DNA of 19,077 bases, taken from positions 1 to 19,077 of the forward strand of contig CACZPE010000344.1 of the NCBI GenBank assembly GCA_902782875.1, given 5' to 3'. Made by a program: the position numbers and the translations under genes. Source of the DNA: an uncultured Ruminococcus sp. (GTDB lineage Bacteria; Bacillota_A; Clostridia; Oscillospirales; Ruminococcaceae). Shown here piece after piece: positions 1-7,994 of this stretch (position 1 is the first letter of the stretch; each line of letters opens with the position of its first letter). A model generated the notes under the pieces. The model searched no databases, was not told where the DNA came from, and worked only from the letters and a program-made list of their open reading frames with translations.

Positions 1-272
1 AATTTCGACAGGAAGGTATAGGGTGCTGAGGTAATGTACAGAGGGTCAAACAGATCAAAAAGGCCTGCACCGAGACCCGACGCGATACCGCCGCTCGCTC
101 CGCCGAAAAGCAGACCTGCAAGCAGGCACATGGAATTGCCGAGGTGTATTCTTGTATTGGTCACAGGGTTCTTGGGCAGCGACATATAGTTGCCTATGAA
201 TACGAGCGCTGTCATAAGTCCTATCGATACCATACGGTATAGTGTTTGTTTTCTTTTTTCCTGTTCTGTCAT
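1..272 (-). CDS. ECF transporter S component (substrate-binding membrane subunit), 3' part cut by window edge
   Basis: Reading the minus strand from an ATG at 272-270 gives about 90 residues with no stop before the window edge. A basic start (MTEQEKRKQT) leads into a membrane segment near residues 15-30. Next come RIHLGNSMCLLAGLLFGG, a Gly-rich stretch (GGIASGLGAGLFDLFDP) and SAPYTFLSK. The pattern 'I-H-L-G-[DN]-x5-A-x-L-[FL]-F-G ... G-x-G-x3-D-L ... A-P-x-T' is typical of ECF-type S components of the riboflavin-transporter-like family (formerly DUF1393). These integral membrane proteins capture a vitamin or precursor and work with an EcfA/EcfA'/EcfT energising module. The ligand cannot be told from this fragment. 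The start is supported by AAGGATG about 7 nt upstream and by a consensus promoter. The energising genes are not in the window. Confidence 0.82.
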   Translation of the reverse strand, partial: MTEQEKRKQTLYRMVSIGLMTALVFIGNYMSLPKNPVTNTRIHLGNSMCLLAGLLFGGASGGIASGLGAGLFDLFDPLYITSAPYTFLSK

Positions 273-323
273 GTTGATCATCCTTTTTTATGCGAATATC
301 TTTTGTCCGCGTTTTATGATATG

Positions 324-352
324 ATTATAACGCATGGGATAACAGAGTTCAA
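324..352 (-). promoter_or_regulatory. Sigma-A promoter for the ECF S component
   Basis: On the minus strand, TTGAAC (352-347) and TATAAT (329-324) are separated by exactly 17 bp. Transcription would start near 317, giving a leader of about 45 nt before the ATG at 272. The perfect -10 box and ideal spacing make this a strong call from sequence alone. Confidence 0.85.
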
Positions 353-618
353 ATCACAGAAAACAAGACGGTGTTTCCGTCCGGTTGTATATATTACACA
401 TTAGAGAAAGTTGCAGCACTGCGAATCATACTGCAATATGACGAATAATCAGACTTCCGGAATATCGCAAAAAACGGGCGGGGTATATATGCACAAAAGC
501 CCCGGGGCATTATGCACCTCGAGTTGTAAAAAAAGTAGATTTATAGGACCAAAGCGTAAATATATGTTCCATGATTTCTTTTATTCGGTAAAAGTATTGA
601 AAAGACGGTGATAATTCC
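353..618. other. Gene-free stretch between divergent operons; holds a GC palindrome with flanking direct repeats
   Basis: With its flanking promoters this is the 430-bp gap between the ECF S component and the sugar-transport operon. I see no credible gene. A 66-codon frame at 411-611 begins with TTG, lacks a good ribosome binding site and resembles nothing I know. The only visible structure is a perfect 10-bp palindrome GCCCCGGGGC at 499-508, bracketed by two copies of TATGCAC at 488-494 and 511-517. These are in direct orientation and 23 bp apart, about two helical turns. It could be a regulator site; this is not established. Confidence 0.5.
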
Positions 619-632
619 TTAAAACGCTTGAA
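619..632. promoter_or_regulatory. Candidate CcpA/LacI-type operator overlapping the -35 box
   Basis: TTAAAACGCTTGAA is an imperfect dyad: 10 of 14 positions match its own reverse complement, with CG at the centre, as in LacI/GalR-family operators. It fits the catabolite-responsive element consensus TGWAANCGNTNWCA at most positions but lacks the G at position 2 and the C near the end. It overlaps the -35 hexamer at 628-633, so a bound repressor would block polymerase. The downstream operon encodes sugar-type ABC permeases, so carbon control would make sense. Confidence 0.45.
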
Positions 633-656
633 AACAACAATTCGTTATGATATAAT
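628..656 (+). promoter_or_regulatory. Sigma-A promoter of the sugar ABC / HlyD operon
   Basis: TTGAAA at 628-633 and TATAAT at 651-656 are spaced by 17 bp. TGA immediately before the -10 box makes an extended -10 (TGnTATAAT). Transcription would start near 663, giving a leader of about 40 nt. A strong ribosome binding site, GAGGGAGG, ends at 699, just before the first start codon at 704. Confidence 0.88.
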
Positions 657-703
657 TAATAATTGATATAAAATGGTGTAATGAAAAGGGAGAGGGAGGT
701 AAA

Positions 704-1630
704 ATGAAAAAGAGAAAGAAAAGGCATCTGACTGATACAAACACACCGTTCGCGAAGGCGCTTCTGCTGCCGAGCCTTATCGGAGTGCTGGTATTCTTCG
801 TCGTGCCTTCTGTTATTGTTGTCTACTATTCGTTTCTTGACAACCCCATAAGCAAGAATTTCGTATGGTTCGACAACTACAAAAACCTGCTGACAAACGG
901 CGCATTCGGTACATCCGCCAAGAACACGCTGCTGCTGTCATTCACGGCAGTGCCTGCTTCGGTAATACTGTCACTGATGCTGGCAAATCTTCTTGACGCA
1001 AACATCCCGGGGCGCAGCATGTTCCGCACATTCTTCCTGTCGCCGATGATGGTACCCGTCGCATCCATAGTGCTGATATGGCGTGTAATGTTCCATCAGA
1101 GCGGATTTGTGAACAGACTGATGGCCTCGATAGTCTCAGACGGGCTTCACTTCGGTGAGTTCACGCTGATAGAGCCGTGGACAGATATCGACTGGATGAA
1201 ATCGAGCAAATGTCTTGTGGTCATCGTGCTGCTGTTTTTATGGAAAAACCTGGGGTACAACATGATACTTTTCCTTTCGGGACTCAACTCCATACCGAAG
1301 GATCTTATCGAAGTAGCTTCGCTTGAGGGGGCAAGCAAGTTCTGGTCGCTGGTACACATAAAATTCAGGTATCTGTCGCCCACATTCCTGTTTGTCACCA
1401 TCCTTTCGCTGATAAACTCCTTCAAGCTTTTCAGAGAAGTTTACCTGCTCACGGGAGACTATCCGTATCAGGATCTTTATCTGCTGCAGCACTTCATGAA
1501 CAACACGTTCAGAAGCCTTGACTATCAGAAGCTTTCATCATCCGCCATAGTAATGGCACTTTTCATGGTCGTGATCATGGGCATCCTTTTCTGGGTGGAG
1601 AACATCTTCGGAAAGGACGTGGAAGAATGA
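704..1630 (+). CDS. Sugar-type ABC transporter permease, MalF/UgpA-like
   Basis: This 308-residue integral membrane protein is the first gene of a five-gene operon. After a very basic N terminus (MKKRKKRH) there are about six hydrophobic segments (roughly residues 18-42, 74-97, 108-129, 170-192, 222-241 and 280-300). The cytoplasmic EAA loop that contacts the ABC ATPase is clear: E203-V-A-S-L-E-G-A-S, matching the EAA-x3-G consensus. Length and topology fit the MalF side of CUT1 carbohydrate importers, without the long extra periplasmic loop of enterobacterial MalF. The stop overlaps the next start in ATGA, so the two permeases are probably translationally coupled and form a heterodimer. The substrate cannot be deduced; CUT1 members carry oligosaccharides, glycerol phosphate and similar solutes. 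Confidence 0.9.
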   Translation: MKKRKKRHLTDTNTPFAKALLLPSLIGVLVFFVVPSVIVVYYSFLDNPISKNFVWFDNYKNLLTNGAFGTSAKNTLLLSFTAVPASVILSLMLANLLDANIPGRSMFRTFFLSPMMVPVASIVLIWRVMFHQSGFVNRLMASIVSDGLHFGEFTLIEPWTDIDWMKSSKCLVVIVLLFLWKNLGYNMILFLSGLNSIPKDLIEVASLEGASKFWSLVHIKFRYLSPTFLFVTILSLINSFKLFREVYLLTGDYPYQDLYLLQHFMNNTFRSLDYQKLSSSAIVMALFMVVIMGILFWVENIFGKDVEE

Positions 1631-2541
1631 AGCTGAGGAAACGTCTTTCCGTATTCATGGTAAACAAGACCATAACCAAAATAAACATAATACTCATGAC
1701 CGCCATCGCAGCGGTATCAGCAGTGATATTCCTGATGCCGACGGTGCTGACCATAGCAAATTCCTTTATGGCCCAGACCGAGATAAACGCCAACTACGGC
1801 GCGGTATTCAATGCGGCGGTCGACGGCAGATCATTCGTATCAAAGCAGGTCAATCTCAAATTCATACCCGATATGGTATCATTTGACCAGTACATCACGG
1901 CGCTGCTGAAAAGCCCGGATTATCTGCTCAAATTCTGGAATGCGATGATACTCACGATACCCATAGTGATATTCCAGATAATCGTGGCTCTCGGCGCATC
2001 CTACGGATTTGCAAGGCTTACCGGCAAGCTCAAGGAGATCGTATTCTTTTTCTATATCATCCTGATGCTGATGCCCTATCAGGTAACGCTGGTACCGAAC
2101 TATCTTGTTTCCGACAAGCTGGGACTTCTCAACACAAGGCTCGCGATAATACTTCCGGGCATATTCTCACCCTTTGCGGTATACCTGCTGACAAAGGCCA
2201 TGAGGCGAATACCCAAGGCTTATTTTGAAGCAGCCATGCTCGACGGCGCAAGCGAGTTCAATATATTCACACAGATATGTATGCCGATGGTGAACAGCTC
2301 GCTGTTCTCAGTGGCAATACTGATATTCATAGACTACTGGAACATGGTCGAGCAGCCGCTGATACTGCTCAAGGATGAAGCGATGCATCCGCTGTCGGTG
2401 TTCCTTTCAAAGATAAACACGGGAGATACGGGCATCGCCTTTGCGGTGGCTGTAATATATATGCTGCCGTCACTGCTTCTTTTCCTATACGGCGAGGATT
2501 CGCTCGTGGAAGGGATAGCAAGCTCAGCAACGCTCAAATAG
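1627..2541 (+). CDS. Sugar-type ABC transporter permease, MalG/UgpE-like
   Basis: A 304-residue membrane protein starting in the 4-bp overlap ATGA with the upstream permease (GGAAGA lies just ahead). The first hydrophobic segment is near residues 20-46. It is followed by an extracytoplasmic stretch of about 50 residues and five more membrane segments from residue 105 on. The EAA loop is canonical: E201-A-A-M-L-D-G-A-S. This is the expected second half of a CUT1 permease pair. A usual neighbour, an ABC ATP-binding subunit, is absent. Many Firmicutes serve several such permeases with one shared ATPase (MsmX/MsiK type), and the same may hold here. The TAG stop is followed after 20 nt by the adaptor gene. 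Confidence 0.9.
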   Translation: MKLRKRLSVFMVNKTITKINIILMTAIAAVSAVIFLMPTVLTIANSFMAQTEINANYGAVFNAAVDGRSFVSKQVNLKFIPDMVSFDQYITALLKSPDYLLKFWNAMILTIPIVIFQIIVALGASYGFARLTGKLKEIVFFFYIILMLMPYQVTLVPNYLVSDKLGLLNTRLAIILPGIFSPFAVYLLTKAMRRIPKAYFEAAMLDGASEFNIFTQICMPMVNSSLFSVAILIFIDYWNMVEQPLILLKDEAMHPLSVFLSKINTGDTGIAFAVAVIYMLPSLLLFLYGEDSLVEGIASSATLK

Positions 2542-2546
2542 TGAGG

Positions 2547-2555
2547 GATAGGGAG
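2547..2555 (+). promoter_or_regulatory. Ribosome binding site fixing the adaptor start at 2562
   Basis: The reading frame is open from a GTG at 2541 that overlaps the TAG stop of the permease. The purine-rich stretch around GGGATAGGGAG lies just before ATG at 2562 at normal spacing, whereas the GTG has no site ahead of it. The residues between the two (RDREIG) are this site itself read as protein. Confidence 0.65.
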
Positions 2556-2561
2556 ATAGGC

Positions 2562-4541
2562 ATGAACGAAAACGAAAACACGTTCAAAAACATACGTAAA
2601 GATATGATAAAGAATGTGGCGATCATATTCCTTTCGATACTTCTCGTGCTCACGTTCTTTTCAAATACCATCATGAATTATTCCCTGCCGCAGGTATCAA
2701 CGACATATGCGTCACAGGGCACCATATCCGAAGCGATAAAGGGCTCGGGCACCGTTGAACCAGCAGAGAAATTCGAGGTAACGATGGGTGAGACCAGGGA
2801 GATAAAGGATGTGCTCGTCAAGAAAGGCGACACCGTCAAGGCAGGCGACCCGATATACGAGCTCGAGGGCACCGAGTCCACAGAGCTCACCGAAGCACAG
2901 AATGAGCTCGACAAGCTCAGATTCGAGTACAGAAAGGATCAGCTCAAGCTCTCCCCCAACGGCTATGCTACAGAGATGAGCGACATATCCAAGGAGGAAC
3001 TCTCGCTCAAGTCCATGCAGAGCACACTTGATGATCTCTACAGACAGCTCGATGCCGCAGACAGCAAGACCGACAAGCTCAGCACCGCAAGTGCGGATGT
3101 GAGGGATCTCAAGACCGAGGGCGACAAGCTCAAGGCTGAAAGAGACAGGCTCGATGCCGCTCTCAAATCCGTTGACACTGATGATATGCTTGACCTTACA
3201 GGCAGCTATTACGACAGGCTCTCTGCCGCAAAGCAGAAGGTAAAGGATGCTGAGACCGCAAGCACAAAGGCTCAGGAGGATTACAAGAAGATCACCGAAA
3301 AGTACAGCAATGCCAAGGATCAGTCCGAGAGCATACTCGAGAAGCAGAACGAGATATATGATCTGCAGAGCCAGAACGAAAGGCTTTACAACAAGATATA
3401 TGAAGCCGATCCCGAGACCGATACGACCGCATTCAGCGATACGATAGAACAGAACAATACCAAGATAACAAAGCTCACCCGTGAGATATCCGCACTGCAC
3501 ACCAAGAACACCGAGAATGTATCCGCAAAGAACCAGATAGAGCGTGCGGAAAAGACACAGAAGAAGGCTGCAGACGCAGTTACCGCAGCAAAGGAAGAGC
3601 TTGCACAGGTATCAAGGGATATAAAGCTTGAGCTCAAGAAGCAGATAAACGAGCTCGATGAAAAGATACGCATAAACACCGAGAAGTCCGCCGAAGCTGA
3701 AAACAACAAGAAGGACGCAGAGGACGAGGGCCTTCTCAGTGCCGCAAAGCTCAGGGAAAAGATCAAAGAGCAGGAAAAGAGCATAGAGGACCAGAAAGTA
3801 AAGATACAGGGTCTCAAAGATACGCTTTCCGCAAAGCAGAAGTCAGACGCACAGAACCTTGAAGGCACTCAGATAGACCTTGAAGCAAAGGCCCTTGAAA
3901 TAGAAAAGGCCGAGGAAAAGGTAAACAAGATAAAGGAGCAGTCCTCCAAGGATTCCTACATATACGCAAAGAAGGGCGGCGTTGTTGATACCCTCAACCT
4001 CACTGCGGGAAGCAAAGCGGAAAAAGGCGCCATTGCCGCTGTGATAGTGGTATCCGATCTCGGATATGTACTTGAGATGCCCGTAAAATCAGAGCAGGCA
4101 AGAAAGGTAAAGATTGGCGACAGCGCAGAGATCACAGGCTGGAACTACAACAATATGACCGCTACTCTCAAGGAGATAAAGGCTGACACCAAGAACCCGC
4201 AGACCAACAAGCTCCTCGTATTCAAGATAGAGGGCGACGACCTCAGCGCAGGTCAGCAGGTATCCCTTGCCATAGGTCAGAAGGGTCAGAACTATTCCGC
4301 CATACTCCCCAACAGCGCTATAAGAGAAGAAAAGGGCGGCGGAAAATATGTGCTCGTGGAGGAAGTCAAGAGCAGCCCTCTCGGCAACCGCTACTTTGCA
4401 AGGAAATATGATATCAAGGAGCTCGCTCACGACGATCTTCACACAGCAGTTGACGGTCTGACAGGCAGCGAACTCATAATAACCACCGCCAACAGGCCCA
4501 TAGCCGCAGGCTCGCAGGTAAGACCCGCAGAAAACGGGTGA
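2562..4541 (+). CDS. HlyD/MacA-like membrane-fusion (adaptor) protein with a very long coiled coil
   Basis: A 659-residue protein from the ATG at 2562. One membrane segment near residues 18-37 (IKNVAIIFLSILLVLTFF) anchors it, with the rest outside the cell. Residues about 50-110 form the first half of a lipoyl/barrel-sandwich fold (GTISEAIKGSGTVEP, then VLVKKGDTVKAGDPIYELEG). Residues about 110-460 are highly charged heptad-like sequence rich in Glu, Lys, Asp and Leu: a long coiled-coil hairpin. The second lipoyl half follows (IYAKKGGVVDTLNLTAGSKA), then beta-barrel-like segments to the end. Architecture and order match HlyD/MacA periplasmic adaptors, but the coiled coil is much longer than in MacA (about 370 residues in total). 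In a Gram-positive cell such adaptors sit between membrane and wall. It is odd beside importer permeases; the MacB-core protein after it is its likely partner. Confidence 0.85.
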   Translation: MNENENTFKNIRKDMIKNVAIIFLSILLVLTFFSNTIMNYSLPQVSTTYASQGTISEAIKGSGTVEPAEKFEVTMGETREIKDVLVKKGDTVKAGDPIYELEGTESTELTEAQNELDKLRFEYRKDQLKLSPNGYATEMSDISKEELSLKSMQSTLDDLYRQLDAADSKTDKLSTASADVRDLKTEGDKLKAERDRLDAALKSVDTDDMLDLTGSYYDRLSAAKQKVKDAETASTKAQEDYKKITEKYSNAKDQSESILEKQNEIYDLQSQNERLYNKIYEADPETDTTAFSDTIEQNNTKITKLTREISALHTKNTENVSAKNQIERAEKTQKKAADAVTAAKEELAQVSRDIKLELKKQINELDEKIRINTEKSAEAENNKKDAEDEGLLSAAKLREKIKEQEKSIEDQKVKIQGLKDTLSAKQKSDAQNLEGTQIDLEAKALEIEKAEEKVNKIKEQSSKDSYIYAKKGGVVDTLNLTAGSKAEKGAIAAVIVVSDLGYVLEMPVKSEQARKVKIGDSAEITGWNYNNMTATLKEIKADTKNPQTNKLLVFKIEGDDLSAGQQVSLAIGQKGQNYSAILPNSAIREEKGGGKYVLVEEVKSSPLGNRYFARKYDIKELAHDDLHTAVDGLTGSELIITTANRPIAAGSQVRPAENG

Positions 4542-4545
4542 TGAT

Positions 4546-5601
4546 ATGAACACAGCTCAGAAAATACTCCTCACGGTCAATATACTGATACTGCTCACCG
4601 CAGCGGTGGTAATGACCGCGATAATCAGACTGAACTTCCTGTATGCGACCGACAGCGCCGCAGAGCAGTGGGAGACCGAGACCGGGACCAGGTATTCACA
4701 GATCTCGGTATTCCTCCCCATAGGCAATGCCATGTCGATACCCGAGACCTACGGTATGAGATATACCATAGAGACAAAGCTCAAAAACGACAACACCATA
4801 GACAAGAACGGCGGAAACCAGTGGCAGGACTGCGCCAGCATGGAAGGCACAGCAACGATAAGCCACAGCAACCACGATGTCGAAACGGTCATGACGGGCA
4901 CATGGGGCGATTTCTTCCAGTTTCATCCCGAAGAGCTTATCTCGGGCTCCTATTACTCCGACAATGATATAAACATAAACAGGGCAGTAATAGACGATAT
5001 GGCAGCATGGTCGCTTTTCGGCTCGGTAGATGCAGCTGAGATGACATTCTACATCGGCGACACCGAATTTGAAGTGGCCGGCGTGGTTAAATCGCCTCTC
5101 AGGGCTGATGACCAGATAGCCTACGGCACAAAGCCGCATATATATCTACCGATAGAAGCGGTGAGCTATGTGAATGAAGTCGCATACCTGTCATCCTATG
5201 AGATGTGCGTGCCTTACAAGGTGGACGGATATGCTCTCGAAATGGCCAAGGGCGTATTCCCGGAAACATGCGAGATAGTCGACCAGACAGGCAGGTTCGA
5301 TGTAATAAAGCTGGTCAAGGGCTTCAAGCAGCTCTCCGAAAGCATAATGGTAAAAAAAGGCTTTATCTATCCGTGGTACGAGAACAGCGTCAGGGCCGCG
5401 GAACTGAAGGCCCGCATGATGGCATTTCCGACAGCACTGATACTGCTGATACCCGCGGTATCGCTGGTATACCTGCTCTTTGTGACCGCAAAGGCGATCG
5501 GACGCCTGTTCAGATTCATTGGCGGAAAGATAGACGACAGAAAGCAGAAGCGTCTGAAAAAGGCCTATGAACAGAAAAAGGCACTCGAAAAAACTGTATA
5601 A
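4546..5601 (+). CDS. Membrane protein with a MacB-like extracytoplasmic core, lacking the full FtsX permease
   Basis: The 351-residue protein starts 4 nt after the adaptor stop, with GGGTGAT just upstream. One N-terminal membrane segment (about residues 7-27) and one C-terminal segment (about 291-314) bracket a large outside domain. That domain carries the signature of the MacB periplasmic core: HPEELISGSYYSDND ... RAVIDDMAAWSLFGS ... FYIGDTEFEVAGVV (about residues 127-181), comparable to 'G-R-x-F-x3-D ... V-A-V-[IL] ... L-F-G ... I-x-G-x3-F-x-V-x-G-V' in MacB. MacB itself has four membrane helices and an ATPase; here only two helices and a very basic cytoplasmic tail (residues about 322-351) are present, with no ATPase in the operon. 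I read it as a stand-alone MacB-core protein that could pair with the HlyD-like adaptor. Its function is unknown, and whether it transports anything by itself is doubtful. Confidence 0.7.
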   Translation: MNTAQKILLTVNILILLTAAVVMTAIIRLNFLYATDSAAEQWETETGTRYSQISVFLPIGNAMSIPETYGMRYTIETKLKNDNTIDKNGGNQWQDCASMEGTATISHSNHDVETVMTGTWGDFFQFHPEELISGSYYSDNDININRAVIDDMAAWSLFGSVDAAEMTFYIGDTEFEVAGVVKSPLRADDQIAYGTKPHIYLPIEAVSYVNEVAYLSSYEMCVPYKVDGYALEMAKGVFPETCEIVDQTGRFDVIKLVKGFKQLSESIMVKKGFIYPWYENSVRAAELKARMMAFPTALILLIPAVSLVYLLFVTAKAIGRLFRFIGGKIDDRKQKRLKKAYEQKKALEKTV

Positions 5602-5630
5602 CAAGAAAGAATGAGAAGGGAAGAACATCA

Positions 5631-7976
5631 ATGAAACAGAATGCAAAACGCACACTATGTATACTCACAGCTGCCGCTGTCGCATCATCCGTGATGATGT
5701 TCACGGGATGCAAAAAGGACGAGGGCGGTGCTGCGGGCTCATCGGGAAATGTATCCGTCAGTGACTCCGTTGTACAGGCGGCTCTTTCGTACAAGACCGC
5801 TGAGATAAAGTCTCCCAAGAACATGAATCAGAAGGTCGTTTACTTCGACGGCAAGCTGTTCGGAATCAACAACTACTACGTCAAAAACGGGGAGGAGACC
5901 CGCGACGCCGTATCCATCATAATTTTCAACGAACAGGGCGAGCTTATCAAGGAGATACCCATTGACTCCACGGAAGATGCGGACGGATATGTATATATCA
6001 ACGGCGCTCTGCAGGTAAACGAAAGCGGCATAACCTACATGTTCGAGAAGTCCGGCGCGGAGGGCACCTCACAGGAACTGCGCACCATTGATTTTGAAGG
6101 AAATGTTGTCCGCACCGTAGATATCTCAGCTGCCCTGAAGGATGATTATCTCTCAGGCTGGACCATAGACAAGGACGGCGATCTTTTCGTCAGCACCGGT
6201 ACCGCAGTAAAGGCAATAGATCCTGACGGCAAGGAGCTTTTCAGTGTTCAGCCCGATGGCGGAAATACCTATATCATGGGCCTTTTCACCACGAATGAAG
6301 GCAAGCCCGCACTGAGCTATATGGCGACTGCAGATGACACATTCAGTGCTGTTATCACCGTAGTCGACAAGGAAACCAAGAGCCTTGGAAAGAAGATCAA
6401 CGTTGCAGGCGACAAGGGCTGGCAGATGCAGCCCGGAAGCGGTGACTATATCTGCTACTGCTCGGGCGATACAGGCATAGTCGGCATCAAGGAAGACGGC
6501 ACAATAGAATCCGTACTCAACCTCCTCACTGTCGGCGTGGATAATTCCAATATGGAAGGCTTTTCCGCAGGCGACAGCGGAGAGTTCTATATCACGCTCT
6601 ATTCCTTTCAGAGATCGGGCTGCGATATTGTCAAGGTATACCCCATAGAGGGCTCGGAAGCCAACGCCAAGCAGATCATCACCCTCGGCTGCTTCTCGGC
6701 AGACTGGACTCTGCGTACCCAGGTGGCAGACTTCAACAAGAACAGCGATGAATACACCATATACGTAAACAGCTATTCCGACCTTAAGGACACATCGGAT
6801 ATGTCGGCAGCCATGACCAATTTCAATAATGAGCTGCTTGCAGGCAAGGTGCCCGATATACTTCTCGTCACACAGGATATGCCCTATCAGAGCTACGAAT
6901 CAAAGGGGCTTTTCACGGATCTGTACGAATATATCGACAAGGATCCTGATCTCTCAAAGGAAAGCTTCCTTCCCAATATACTCAGGGCATATGAATCCGA
7001 CGGCAAGCTCTACAGGCTCGGCACTTCATACCATGTAAAGAGCTATGCGATAAAGCCCTCTCTCCTCAAAGGCGACACCCTTTCTGTCAAGGATGCCCGT
7101 GAAGCAATGTCCTCACTGCCCGCAGGCGCGGAGATATCGAAATACTATGACAGATCCACCGTTCTCAGCGAAGCGATCGCCTTTTCCGATTTCATAGACC
7201 ACAAGAACAAGACCTGTAATTTCGACAATCCCGAATTCAAGGCGATACTCGAAATGGCAAAGGAATTCCCCGAAGAAGTTGATCTTGACAAGATGATGGC
7301 AGATAATCCCAACTTCTATCTGGATTACTTCAATGTATTCCTTGAGGACAATACCCTCGTATATCCCGTGACAGTCAACGATTTTGTCAACCTTACCTGG
7401 ACAAGAGCATCCCTCGGTGATGAATTCGAGCTTGTGAACTTCCCCACCGACATGCCTGCAGCAAAGGGTCTTGTCGATTCAAACTCGCTCTTTGCAGTAT
7501 CCAACACCTCCAAGAACAAGGACGGTGCATGGAATTTCATAAAGTACTGCCTGCAGCACAATATCGTTGAAACGCCTTATTTCTACTACGACAACGCAGG
7601 CAACTACGTTGAGACCAGTGATATCAAATACTCCACAAAGACAGATGATATGCCTGTGCTCATAAGCGAATTCGAGCTTCTCAAGAGCCACGCCTGCGAT
7701 CCCAACTATGAATACGATGCAGACGGCACCAGAAAGGAAGCGGACATAACCACCTATGTCGGCGGAGAAAAGAAGCTGCCTCCCATGTCTCAGCAGGAGC
7801 TTGACAAATTCACCAAGCTTCTCACAGAATCGGATACCGTAAGCGATTCAAATGAGGATATAATGAAAATAATCAACGATGAAGCCAGCGGATATTTCTC
7901 AGGCACCAAGTCCCTTGACGAGACCGTATCCCTGATACAGAACAGGGTCAATATCTATATGAGCGAGCATTATTGA
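5631..7976 (+). CDS. Two-part lipoprotein: repeat-like N-terminal region fused to a family-1 solute-binding domain
   Basis: A 781-residue protein starting after AGAAGGGA at 5614-5621. The signal peptide ends in a lipobox (MFTGC, Cys27), so it is anchored to the outer face of the membrane. Residues about 45-350 are beta-rich repeats resembling a propeller or WD/NHL-like sensor (recurring pattern 'D-x-x-G-x-x-hydrophobic', e.g. DKDGDLFVSTGTAVKAIDPDG and DFEGNVVRTVD). From about residue 358 (LRTQVADFNKNSDEYTIYVN) the sequence turns into an extracellular solute-binding fold. Diagnostic parts are NNELLAGKVPDILLV, YESKGLFTDLYEYID, a late SLFAVSNTSKNKDGAWNFIKYCL and a C-terminal helix. Ordinary CUT1 binding proteins have about 400-450 residues, so this is nearly double. 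It closes the operon and is the natural ligand receptor for the two permeases. The ligand is unknown; no terminator is seen after it. Confidence 0.82.
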   Translation: MKQNAKRTLCILTAAAVASSVMMFTGCKKDEGGAAGSSGNVSVSDSVVQAALSYKTAEIKSPKNMNQKVVYFDGKLFGINNYYVKNGEETRDAVSIIIFNEQGELIKEIPIDSTEDADGYVYINGALQVNESGITYMFEKSGAEGTSQELRTIDFEGNVVRTVDISAALKDDYLSGWTIDKDGDLFVSTGTAVKAIDPDGKELFSVQPDGGNTYIMGLFTTNEGKPALSYMATADDTFSAVITVVDKETKSLGKKINVAGDKGWQMQPGSGDYICYCSGDTGIVGIKEDGTIESVLNLLTVGVDNSNMEGFSAGDSGEFYITLYSFQRSGCDIVKVYPIEGSEANAKQIITLGCFSADWTLRTQVADFNKNSDEYTIYVNSYSDLKDTSDMSAAMTNFNNELLAGKVPDILLVTQDMPYQSYESKGLFTDLYEYIDKDPDLSKESFLPNILRAYESDGKLYRLGTSYHVKSYAIKPSLLKGDTLSVKDAREAMSSLPAGAEISKYYDRSTVLSEAIAFSDFIDHKNKTCNFDNPEFKAILEMAKEFPEEVDLDKMMADNPNFYLDYFNVFLEDNTLVYPVTVNDFVNLTWTRASLGDEFELVNFPTDMPAAKGLVDSNSLFAVSNTSKNKDGAWNFIKYCLQHNIVETPYFYYDNAGNYVETSDIKYSTKTDDMPVLISEFELLKSHACDPNYEYDADGTRKEADITTYVGGEKKLPPMSQQELDKFTKLLTESDTVSDSNEDIMKIINDEASGYFSGTKSLDETVSLIQNRVNIYMSEHY

Positions 7977-7994
7977 TATATTTTCAAAAAACTA

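Noticed and set aside
411..611. 66-codon open frame on the plus strand upstream of the sugar operon
   Set aside because: TTG start, no good ribosome binding site, no recognisable domain, and odd composition; it also runs up to the candidate operator and promoter of the real operon.
2712..3500. 262-codon minus-strand frame opposite the HlyD-like gene
   Set aside because: It is a shadow created by the repetitive codon use (CTC, AAG, GAG) of the coiled coil; its translation is low-complexity Leu/Val/Gly sequence with no start signals.
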